A stretch of DNA of 20,505 bases from an uncultured Eubacterium sp. (GTDB lineage Bacteria > Bacillota_A > Clostridia > Lachnospirales > Lachnospiraceae): assembly GCA_910589045.1 (NCBI GenBank), contig CAJUSH010000051.1, forward strand, positions 1-20,505. The letters run 5' to 3'. Shown piece by piece: positions 15,320 to 20,505 of this stretch (positions are counted from its first letter, which is position 1; each line of letters opens with the position of its first letter). The translations under genes were made by a program, and so were the position numbers. The notes below the pieces were generated by a model, which was not told the origin of the DNA, made no database searches, and worked only from the letters and a program-made list of their open reading frames with translations.

Positions 15320-15769
15320 ATGTCAACACCCATGATCGTTTTACTGGTTATTCTGGTCATCTTAATCGCCGCGGTCGTCGTGCTGTATTTCTTAGGCAGG
15401 AAAATGCAGAAAAAGAAAGAAGAGCAGGACGCACAGATGGCAGCCATCGCGCAGACCATCCCGATGCTCGTCATAGATAAAAAGAAAATGAAGCTTATGG
15501 AAGCAGGGCTTCCACAGGCCGTGCTTGACCAGACGCCCAAGATGATGCGCCGCTCCAAAATGCCCGTGGTCAAGGCGAAGGTCGGCCCCCGGGTGACAAC
15601 GTTCCTCTGCGACGGTGAAATCTTTGACCAGATTCCGGTAAAGCAGCAGATTAAGGCAACCGTCAGCGGTCTCTACATCACCGGCATCAAGGGCATGCGC
15701 GGCCCCCTGGAAACCGTTCCGAAGAAAAAGGGCTTTATGGCAAAATTAAAGGAAAAAGCAGGTATGTAG
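15320..15769 (+). CDS. Small membrane-anchored protein of unknown function
   Basis: I do not recognise this 149-residue protein. One hydrophobic helix (about 5-26) is followed directly by a Lys-rich stretch (GRKMQKKKEE), which predicts an N-terminal anchor with the rest in the cytoplasm. Residues about 83-130 look like a small beta-rich domain (MPVVKAKVGPRVTTFLCDGEIF, then VKQQIKATVSGLYITGIKG), and the C-terminus is again basic. The ATG has an AGGAGG site seven bases upstream. It has a promoter about 200 bases upstream and a strong terminator just after its stop, so it is probably monocistronic. Codon use is like that of its neighbours. It is probably a conserved clostridial hypothetical protein, but that is an inference. 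Confidence 0.85.
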   Translation: MSTPMIVLLVILVILIAAVVVLYFLGRKMQKKKEEQDAQMAAIAQTIPMLVIDKKKMKLMEAGLPQAVLDQTPKMMRRSKMPVVKAKVGPRVTTFLCDGEIFDQIPVKQQIKATVSGLYITGIKGMRGPLETVPKKKGFMAKLKEKAGM

Positions 15770-15774
15770 AACAT

Positions 15775-15823
15775 AAAAAAACAGCTCAGCCGCCACACCG
15801 GACGGCTGAGCTGTTTCTTTTTT
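15775..15823. terminator. Bidirectional rho-independent terminator
   Basis: A 12-bp perfect stem (ACAGCTCAGCCG / CGGCTGAGCTGT, ten-base loop) is flanked by an A-run on the left and a T-rich run on the right. It therefore works on both strands. It serves the convergent genes ending at 15769 (plus) and 15830 (minus). Confidence 0.92.
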
Positions 15824-15829
15824 CCTTAT

Positions 15830-16720
15830 TTATTCATACCGCAGCATCGGCTCCATATACTGATGCAGCGCATCCAGGTATTCCTTCATCTCGTTTTTCA
15901 GCGTGTCGTCCCGCAGGGCAAACTCAATATTCGCCTGTAAAAATCCGGCCTTTGTCCCCACATCATAGCGATGGCCCTTAAAATCATAGGCGTACATCGG
16001 CTGCTCCTTCGCAAGCCTGCGCAGCGCATCCGTAAGCTGGATCTCACCGCCCTTGCCCGCATTCTGCGTCTCCAGCAGCGGAAAAATCCGGGGCGTGATA
16101 ATGTAGCGTCCCAGCACCGCGACGTCCGTGGGCGCGTCGTCCAGATCCGGCTTTTCCACCATGTCGTCTACCTTGTATACGCGATCGTCCACCATATGTC
16201 CGTCCACGATACCGTATTTGTTCACCGCCTCGTGAGCCACCGTCTGCACGCCGAGAATCGAGGTCTGGTACTCCTCATACACCTCCAGCATCTGCTTTAA
16301 GCAGGGCTTTTTCGAGACGACCACATCATCTCCGAGCAGCACCGCAAACGGCTCGTTTCCGATAAAATGGCTCGCGGCAAGTATCGCATGCCCGAGTCCC
16401 CGCGGCTCCTTCTGCCGGATATAATGCAGATTCGCCATATCGGAAATCTCCCGGACCATATGTAGCATATTCGTTTTTCCCGCGCGCTCCAGCTCCAGCT
16501 CCAGCTCAATGGAGCGGTCAAAGTGATCCTCAATGGACCGCTTGTTGCGCCCTGTGACCACGATGATATCCTCGATGCCGGAATTAACCGCCTCCTCGAT
16601 AATATACTGGATCGTCGGCTTGTCCACAATCGGCAGCATTTCCTTGGGCTGCGCCTTTGTCGCCGGCAAAAACCGGGTTCCAAGTCCCGCCGCCGGTATG
16701 ATTGCTCTTCTGACCTTCAT
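15830..16720 (-). CDS. galU: UTP-glucose-1-phosphate uridylyltransferase
   Basis: GalU joins UTP and glucose-1-phosphate to give UDP-glucose for cell-surface glycans and galactose metabolism. The 296-residue length is typical. The nucleotidyltransferase signature AAGLGTRFLPATKAQPKEMLPI (about 10-31) is followed by KPTIQYIIEEA, IIVVTGRNKRSIEDHFD and the metal/UTP-site segment FAVLLGDDVV. EKP (about 191-193) and the C-terminal GHRYDVGTKAGFL are also present. An AGGAGG site lies about seven bases before the ATG. The gene starts 18 bases after the DUF1934 gene ends, so they are probably co-transcribed from the promoter at 17273-17301. UTP connects it loosely to the pyr operon in the same window. 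Confidence 0.97.
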   Translation of the reverse strand: MKVRRAIIPAAGLGTRFLPATKAQPKEMLPIVDKPTIQYIIEEAVNSGIEDIIVVTGRNKRSIEDHFDRSIELELELERAGKTNMLHMVREISDMANLHYIRQKEPRGLGHAILAASHFIGNEPFAVLLGDDVVVSKKPCLKQMLEVYEEYQTSILGVQTVAHEAVNKYGIVDGHMVDDRVYKVDDMVEKPDLDDAPTDVAVLGRYIITPRIFPLLETQNAGKGGEIQLTDALRRLAKEQPMYAYDFKGHRYDVGTKAGFLQANIEFALRDDTLKNEMKEYLDALHQYMEPMLRYE

Positions 16721-16738
16721 AGGTGTCCTCCTTTTTTG

Positions 16739-17194
16739 TCAGCAGACGAGTTGAAAATTTCCCGCCTCCTTTGCGCGAATATCAATACAGATCTCGCAGT
16801 CTGCCATCTTCTCGTAATTCATTTCCAGCTCATAGCTGACGCTGGCATGAATATGGTTTTCCGTCTCCTTCACGTCCACACACTTGGCGTCGATCCCCAT
16901 CATCAGACTGCCGAAGGGCATGTTGTAGCATGCCATATTCTTTTTGTTTTTTTCAAACAGCATATGTACGTTGCTGACGCCGCGCTTCAAAATATCCAGC
17001 GAATCCGGCTGCAGCTTTAAGGTGCTTTTCGTCACGCCGGGAAATCCTTCGATGATCTCCTCATACATCACGTAATGCCTGCCGTTCTTCTTGTAGTAGG
17101 TGCCCGCGCAGGTCACCTCCACCGGCTCCGGCTTATCATCTGTGTCCGGCATAAACTGCAGCCCGGAAATGGTTACTAAAACGTCCTTTGTCAT
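16739..17194 (-). CDS. DUF1934 (YwiB-like) beta-barrel protein
   Basis: The 151-residue protein opens with DVLVTISGLQ, the characteristic start of DUF1934 proteins such as Bacillus YwiB. It keeps the alternating beta-strand pattern of that lipocalin-like family: HYVMYEE, TKSTLKLQPDSLDILKRG, MPFGSLMMGIDAKCVDVKE, then SYELEMNYE. The function of the family is unknown. It has no signal peptide and should be cytoplasmic. The ribosome site is weak (GGGGCGAG five to ten bases upstream), so translation may be low. It is the first gene of a two-gene unit with galU, with its own promoter and a leader hairpin. Confidence 0.88.
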   Translation of the reverse strand: MTKDVLVTISGLQFMPDTDDKPEPVEVTCAGTYYKKNGRHYVMYEEIIEGFPGVTKSTLKLQPDSLDILKRGVSNVHMLFEKNKKNMACYNMPFGSLMMGIDAKCVDVKETENHIHASVSYELEMNYEKMADCEICIDIRAKEAGNFQLVC

Positions 17195-17223
17195 GTGCTC
17201 GCCCCGTTTCTTTTTTCTATCCG

Positions 17224-17263
17224 ATTCGTGATATGAATGTCCGGCACGACCAGGCTCACGAAT
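17224..17263 (-). promoter_or_regulatory. Stem-loop at the 5' end of the DUF1934-galU mRNA
   Basis: ATTCGTGA (17263-17256) and TCACGAAT (17231-17224) form a perfect eight-bp stem around a 24-base loop. The stem begins about three nt from the predicted transcription start at 17266. The loop contains a further small GTC/GAC pairing. No U-run follows, so it is not a terminator. Confidence 0.5.
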
Positions 17264-17272
17264 ACTATCCTC

Positions 17273-17301
17273 ATTATACCCGTGAACGGCAAATGCGTCA
17301 A
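17273..17301 (-). promoter_or_regulatory. Vegetative promoter of DUF1934-galU
   Basis: TTGACG (17301-17296), 17 bp and a perfect TATAAT (17278-17273) on the minus strand make this the best vegetative promoter in the window. The predicted start is near 17266, with a leader of about 70 nt. Confidence 0.8.
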
Positions 17302-17340
17302 CTCACACCGGAGTTTTCCGCCATCGCGGCAATCGCGGCG

Positions 17341-17477
17341 GTTACTGTCCACTCCGTGACCACTAACGGGCAGTCTGGACCTGAAAATTCGCTTCGCGAA
17401 GTCCAAGCTGCTATCCGAATCATGTCCGCCCGCAGCCCCGCAGCAGATGCGCGGTCCGGGTGCAAAAGACGGCATCG
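17341..17477 (-). repeat. Dispersed modular repeat, copy C (overlaps the 3' end of spoIIR)
   Basis: Read on the minus strand, bases 17425-17341 match copy A module by module: the ACATGATTCGGATAGCAGC module, a TTCGCGAA core, GAATTTTCAGG, CTGCCCGTTA, then GGTCAC-GGA-GTGGAC closing on GTAAC. The part upstream on that strand, 17477-17400, matches copy D at 18253-18182, with about eight extra bases in C. The repeat covers the last ~19 codons and the stop of spoIIR and the gap to the DUF1934 promoter. Confidence 0.8.
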
Positions 17478-18127
17478 TGGCTGACAAAGGAAGTCAGCCA
17501 CTCAGGCAGCCGGAACCGGATATATTTCATGTCGAGCACGTAGTTATGCTCCTTCAAAATCTGCTCATACTCCGCGGGGCTTAGCACCCTTGAGAGCTCC
17601 TCCCTGGCGCCGTCTCCGGTGACATCGTAGCCCTCTGCGGAAAAGCAGAGGTTCGGATAGAGCACACACCACCAGTTGTGCCCCTTCCCCTCGCCGATGA
17701 TGATCTGCAGGGCACGGTAGGTACCAGCCGGAAACTCGTAATCCCCGTACACCTTATCGGGAAATTCCACGTCCGCCAGCTGTACCTGCACCTCCTCCGG
17801 CGCGCCGTCCTCCTCAAGAACCTGCTCTGCCAGCCGCTTAATCTGTATCCGGTTTTTCTCGATGATCGCCTCGCAGTCCGCCTTGTCGGAAGCATCCTGC
17901 AGCTTCAAATTCATCCACTCGCCCACCGCATCCCGCACAAGCAGCTTCCGCCGCTGATCCTCGTCACTGTCGCTCTTTGCGATCACATGGAAGCGCAGCA
18001 CCTTTCCCGAGATCGCCGCCACGCTCCGCGCCCTGGCATAGTTTGCCGCCAGCAGATAACAGCCGGCCATAAGTAATAATGTACCTGTAAAAAATAAAAG
18101 CTCATTCCACCATTTTTTCCGCATCAT
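17420..18127 (-). CDS. spoIIR: Stage II sporulation protein R
   Basis: SpoIIR is made in the forespore under sigma-F and triggers the SpoIIGA protease across the septum, which activates sigma-E in the mother cell. The start at 18127 is chosen for its GGGAGG site six bases upstream. The frame itself opens back to 18265 through repeat D. The 235-residue protein has an N-terminal membrane segment or signal (about 8-28), the conserved RFHVIAKSDSDEDQRRKLLVRDAV (45-68) and GKGHNWWCVLYPNLCF (147-162). The last 19 residues (217-235, Cys- and Arg-containing) are encoded by repeat copy C and look unlike a normal SpoIIR end, so the native terminus has probably been replaced. A sequence matching the sigma-F consensus lies just upstream. 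Confidence 0.93.
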   Translation of the reverse strand: MMRKKWWNELLFFTGTLLLMAGCYLLAANYARARSVAAISGKVLRFHVIAKSDSDEDQRRKLLVRDAVGEWMNLKLQDASDKADCEAIIEKNRIQIKRLAEQVLEEDGAPEEVQVQLADVEFPDKVYGDYEFPAGTYRALQIIIGEGKGHNWWCVLYPNLCFSAEGYDVTGDGAREELSRVLSPAEYEQILKEHNYVLDMKYIRFRLPEWLTSFVSHDAVFCTRTAHLLRGCGRT

Positions 18128-18151
18128 ACAAATCCTCCCTGTTCTACAAAA

Positions 18152-18180
18152 AGTATAGCCGGGAAAAATAAGGTTTATAC
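18152..18180 (-). promoter_or_regulatory. Sigma-F promoter of spoIIR
   Basis: On the minus strand GTATA (18180-18176), 15 bp and GGCTATACT (18160-18152) fit the Bacillus sigma-F consensus as I know it (GYWTA, N15, GGNNANANT) at every fixed position. The predicted start is about 18145, a short distance before the ribosome site at 18134-18140. spoIIR is an established sigma-F target in Bacillus, so position and sequence agree. Confidence 0.8.
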
Positions 18181-18181
18181 A

Positions 18182-18253
18182 GGTCCAAGCTGCTGCTTGA
18201 ATCATGTTCTCCCGCAGCAGGCGCGCGGCCCGGATGTGAAAAGCAGCCATGCA
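18182..18253 (-). repeat. Dispersed modular repeat, copy D (left module only), upstream of spoIIR
   Basis: The minus strand reads CATG, a CTTTTCACATCCGGGC-type stretch, GCGCGCCTGCTGCGGGAG, then ACATGATTCAAGCAGCAGC and TTGGAC. This aligns with bases 17477-17400 of copy C in the same orientation. It ends two bases before the sigma-F -35 element. The TCGCGA, AATTTTCAGG and hairpin modules are missing. With copy C it brackets spoIIR as direct repeats. Confidence 0.75.
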
Positions 18254-18263
18254 TTCGGTTTCC

Positions 18264-18296
18264 AAAAATTTACAGCCACGGACGGTGGAAATTTTT
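18264..18296. promoter_or_regulatory. Inverted repeat overlapping the -35 region of the glycosidase-like gene
   Basis: AAAAATTT (18264-18271) and AAATTTTT (18289-18296) are perfect inverted arms, with CCAC/GTGG nested inside (18276-18279, 18285-18288). The dyad covers the -35 hexamer of the plus-strand promoter and lies between it and spoIIR. It could be an operator or an old terminator; no gene transcribed toward it is visible. Confidence 0.4.
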
Positions 18297-18314
18297 AGCT
18301 CCGTATATTATAAT
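18286..18314 (+). promoter_or_regulatory. Probable promoter of the glycosidase-like gene
   Basis: A perfect TATAAT (18309-18314) lies 17 bp after TGGAAA (18286-18291), which matches the -35 consensus at four of six positions. The predicted start is about 18321, giving a 39-nt leader with a GAGAGG ribosome site. Confidence 0.55.
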
Positions 18315-18359
18315 GGTAAACGGTTCGCGTATTTACAAACGAAAAAGAGAGGATCTTCT

Positions 18360-19460
18360 ATGACGCACAAAAAAATGATAAAAGCATCTGCTGCCGTCCT
18401 GCTTCTGACGGCCGCACTCATCGGCTGCATATCCGGTCTGTGGACACGCACCGCCCCGAACGTGGCAGAAGCCGCCACCCTCACACCCAAAGCCCCGCAA
18501 GACGACGTACGGGGCATCTGGATCTCCTTCCACGACTACAAGGGTGCCGGGCTGTGCGACAAAAGCGAAAAAAAATTCACCGCAAATGCGGACGCATACT
18601 TCAAAAAATTAAAAAAGGACGGCATCAACACCGTCTTTTTCCACGTCGTCCCGTGCAACGACGCCATCTATCCCAGCGCGTACCTGTCCTTTTCCACCCA
18701 CATGTTCCAGGAGCCGCCGGACTACGATCCGCTTGAAATTCTGGTGGACCTTGCACACAGCTATCAGATGACGTTCCATGCGTGGGTCAACCCGTACCGA
18801 AAAACGATGGACGTCATTTACGATCCGGCAAAAAAATCCTCCACCAACCGGATTTTGCGCATTGTGAATGAAATTATGGAAAATTATGATGTGGACGGCA
18901 TCCATTTTGACGATTATTTTTATCCGTCACGGACGAAAGGCGCGCAATTTTACAGCGTGTCCGTCGCCAGACGAAAAGCCGTCATCAACAAGATGGTAAG
19001 AACCGTATACAACGCCGTCAAGGACTATGACGAAATGCTGCTCTTCGGCATCAGCCCCGCCGGAAACCTGGAATATGCGTCCAGCCTTGGCTGCGACCTG
19101 GATACATGGCTCAGCGAGGAGGGCTACATAGACTATATCGTTCCCCAGATCTACTGGAGTGACCAGTATGTGACCGGCGGCAAGGTTACACCCTTGTTTT
19201 CCGACCGGCTCGACCAGTGGATCTCAATAAACAAAAACGGTACGCCGATGTATATCGGCCTTGGCTTGTACCGCACAGGAGCCCGCAGCTCCACCGATCT
19301 TGGATGGAGCAAAAAAAGCAACAATATTGTTTCCCAGATCAAAAAATCAAAGCGCCGGGGCTGTGAGGGCTTCGTGCTGTTCAGCTCCTCCTATCTGTAC
19401 ACCGACAGCGCAAAGAAGGAGGTCGGCAATTACCGCACCTACATCCGCTCCGCCGACTAA
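18360..19460 (+). CDS. GHL10 / DUF187 glycosidase-like secreted protein
   Basis: The 366-residue protein starts at 18360, eight bases after GAGAGG. Its basic n-region and hydrophobic helix (about 9-27) contain a lipobox-like LIGC (20-23). It could be a lipoprotein or be cut later at the AEA site. The body is a TIM-barrel of the glycoside-hydrolase-like GHL10 type: RGIWISFHDYKG (51-62), INTVFFHV, FHAWVNPYR (139-147), the acidic-site motif VDGIHFDDYFYP (178-189), FGISPAGN (229-236) and VPQIYW. E. coli DigH of this family cleaves denuded peptidoglycan glycan strands. A similar wall-related role is inferred from that and from the neighbouring spoIIR and M15 peptidase genes. The paired aspartates in DGIHFDD are candidate catalytic residues. 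Confidence 0.88.
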   Translation: MTHKKMIKASAAVLLLTAALIGCISGLWTRTAPNVAEAATLTPKAPQDDVRGIWISFHDYKGAGLCDKSEKKFTANADAYFKKLKKDGINTVFFHVVPCNDAIYPSAYLSFSTHMFQEPPDYDPLEILVDLAHSYQMTFHAWVNPYRKTMDVIYDPAKKSSTNRILRIVNEIMENYDVDGIHFDDYFYPSRTKGAQFYSVSVARRKAVINKMVRTVYNAVKDYDEMLLFGISPAGNLEYASSLGCDLDTWLSEEGYIDYIVPQIYWSDQYVTGGKVTPLFSDRLDQWISINKNGTPMYIGLGLYRTGARSSTDLGWSKKSNNIVSQIKKSKRRGCEGFVLFSSSYLYTDSAKKEVGNYRTYIRSAD

Positions 19461-19586
19461 AGGCCCCGGCGCAAAACGCCTGCTCATCCGTTACAGCCAA
19501 TATATAGGCCACCAGGATCAGGTGTCCCGTACAGGAATCGAAATAGCTTATGAAAAAGTATGGAAATGCTCAAATCGCCCCTGCCG

Positions 19587-20303
19587 TCATAGCGGCACAA
19601 CACGCCTGATGCCCTTATAGCGCAGCGGCACCCAGTACCCGGTTTTCATCCGGCCCCAGATATTTCCGTTTTTTTCCGCAACCTCCACGAGACGAAAAGC
19701 GGCTCCTGCCCTGAAGGAAACATTGCCGCTCTTTTTGGTCGACTTTGCGCGGATGTGCGCCGGCGCGTCTTTATACGCCAGCTTTTTTCCTGCCGCGGTG
19801 AGCCGCAGGTAGCAGGGCTTTGTGGTTTCGTATTTGCTTCCGATTTTGTAATTCAGGATTGTCTGATTCCAGGTCCTGATAAACCGATCCGGCACGCCAT
19901 ACCGCGCCTTGAGCTCTGCCGTCGTTTTTCCCCACTGCGGCAGGTACAGGTGCGGCTTGTCAACCGGGCTTTTCCAGTCCCCGCCCCACCCGAGGCCGAC
20001 CTGCTTTGCCAGTATGCCTACCTTCGTAAAAAATCCGTCCGAATCGTAAAAAGCACCCTTTCCGTCATTCCGGTAAAAATCAAACGCGATGCCCCACTGG
20101 TGCTGGCTCGAATACGTGCTGCCCCTCGCATTGGTGACAATGCTGCCGGGCTTTGTGCGTCCCTGGGCGTAGAGCGCATCCTGCTCCGCCACGGTGCGCA
20201 GACATTCTCCGATCCCGATCTTTAAACCGTCCTTTTCACATTTCAGCTTCAATTCTGCAATTTTAATCTGCAGCTGCGGGTGCAGTGCTTTCATATCCTT
20301 CAT
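19587..20303 (-). CDS. M15 family peptidoglycan peptidase (endolysin/VanY-like) with a C-terminal SH3-like region
   Basis: The 238-residue protein starts best at 20303, with AAAGGA about 11 bases upstream. In-frame ATGs further up have no ribosome site. Residues about 5-135 form an M15 metallopeptidase. YSSQHQWGIAFDF (64-76) holds the zinc ligands H68 and D75, and DKPHLYLP (115-122) holds the third ligand H118. GECLRTVAEQDALYAQGRT (32-50) is the usual substrate-side segment. Enzymes of this type cut D-Ala-D-Ala or L-Ala-D-Glu bonds in cell-wall peptides. Residues about 165-238 (RAGAAFRLVEVAEKNGNIWGRMKTGYWVPL) resemble a bacterial SH3 wall-binding domain. There is no signal peptide, which is more like a phage endolysin than a secreted housekeeping enzyme, but no phage genes are nearby. 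Confidence 0.88.
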   Translation of the reverse strand: MKDMKALHPQLQIKIAELKLKCEKDGLKIGIGECLRTVAEQDALYAQGRTKPGSIVTNARGSTYSSQHQWGIAFDFYRNDGKGAFYDSDGFFTKVGILAKQVGLGWGGDWKSPVDKPHLYLPQWGKTTAELKARYGVPDRFIRTWNQTILNYKIGSKYETTKPCYLRLTAAGKKLAYKDAPAHIRAKSTKKSGNVSFRAGAAFRLVEVAEKNGNIWGRMKTGYWVPLRYKGIRRVVPL

Positions 20304-20359
20304 GCTTTTATCATTCCTTTCGCTTTGCTTTGGGCAAAATCCGTAAGCCCCTCTGGAAT

Positions 20360-20389
20360 AATATATGCACCCGCCTTTCATTGTTCCAA
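20360..20389 (-). promoter_or_regulatory. Probable promoter of the M15 peptidase gene
   Basis: TTGGAA (20389-20384), 18 bp and TATATT (20365-20360) on the minus strand predict a start near 20353, about 50 nt before the ATG. Confidence 0.5.
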
Positions 20390-20413
20390 CGTTTGCAGCC
20401 GCTCCCATTACAG

Positions 20414-20460
20414 ATTTTCAGGTATTACCGGCTGTTCCTGTTCACTCCGTTTACAATTCA
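20414..20460 (+). repeat. Possible decayed copy E of the dispersed repeat
   Basis: ATTTTCAGGT is followed by ACCGGCTGTT, then by TTCACTCCG and TTTAC at spacings like those in copies A and C, where ATTTTCA, a CCG/CTG segment and the GGTCAC/GTGAAC hairpin occur in that order. In the hairpin part only one arm (read as CGGAGTGAAC on the other strand) is well kept. The similarity is partial. The remaining bases to 20505 show no gene. Confidence 0.35.
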
Positions 20461-20505
20461 TTGATCGTTGCTGTAATTGGCATGTTTCTAATCCGCTTTG
20501 CAGGT

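Noticed and set aside
17191..17501. Open frames of 67-98 codons over repeat copy C on both strands
   Set aside because: They arise from repeat sequence, lack ribosome sites and have no protein-like pattern.
19525..19545. CACC/GGTG dyad between the glycosidase-like and M15 genes as a terminator
   Set aside because: The stem is very short and no T-run follows on either strand.
19550..19609. Possible 19-codon plus-strand peptide starting MKKYGNAQ after the glycosidase-like gene
   Set aside because: The AGGA upstream is 12 or more bases away, and the frame overlaps the opposite-strand M15 gene end.
19587..20303. Prophage remnant suggested by the endolysin-like M15 gene
   Set aside because: No holin, tail, integrase or attachment-site repeat is present nearby, and neighbouring genes are chromosomal.

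Overview
This window reads as a stretch of chromosome from a spore-forming, Gram-positive anaerobe of the class Clostridia, most likely Lachnospiraceae with a moderately high GC content. The reasons are strong AGGAGG-type ribosome sites, a Firmicutes-type two-subunit dihydroorotate dehydrogenase (PyrK/PyrD), SpoIIR, a YwiB-like DUF1934 protein, several lipoproteins and a REC/GGDEF/EAL protein. The assignment is an inference from gene content, not from a database search. No tRNA, rRNA, CRISPR array or intact insertion sequence was seen.

Layout. Bases 1-760 hold the first 17 codons of an unidentified gene and a broken ABC-transporter substrate-binding lipoprotein gene. Bases 888-4973 (minus strand) are a pyrimidine operon in the order pyrC-pyrF-pyrK-pyrD. 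It is driven by a good promoter at 5058-5086, and the 3' end of pyrD is tandemly duplicated. hflX and a TPR lipoprotein gene follow upstream (5142-7636), separated by a perfect 39-bp direct repeat. A divergent promoter region then leads to the plus-strand ahcY (S-adenosylhomocysteine hydrolase, 7905-9152). Bases 9450-12092 encode a large REC-GGDEF-EAL-REC-GGDEF protein that looks like a c-di-GMP phosphodiesterase with degenerate cyclase domains. asnS and an FKBP/trigger-factor-like lipoprotein follow (12283-14946). A small membrane-anchored protein of unknown function (15320-15769) converges on galU across a bidirectional terminator. galU forms an operon with the DUF1934 gene. spoIIR (17420-18127), a GHL10-type glycosidase-like protein (18360-19460) and an M15 peptidase (19587-20303) make up an envelope and sporulation section at the right end.

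How it fits together. Most genes are housekeeping: pyrimidine synthesis, UDP-glucose supply, methyl-cycle recycling, translation and ribosome rescue. The unusual signals lie between the genes. (i) A dispersed, modular, partly palindromic repeat family occurs at 7799-7837, 15196-15282, 17341-17477 and 18182-18253, with a possible further copy near 20414-20460. Its hairpin module shows compensatory base changes. Two copies bracket spoIIR: one supplies the last ~19 codons of that reading frame, and the other abuts a sequence that matches the sigma-F promoter consensus at every position. (ii) At four independent predicted promoters (pyr, ahcY, EAL gene, DUF1934-galU) an inverted repeat begins within about 0-6 nt of the predicted transcription start, which suggests 5'-terminal protective or regulatory hairpins. 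(iii) Gene ends have been extended by short duplications. These three are the most novel observations. No complete new multi-gene system is evident.
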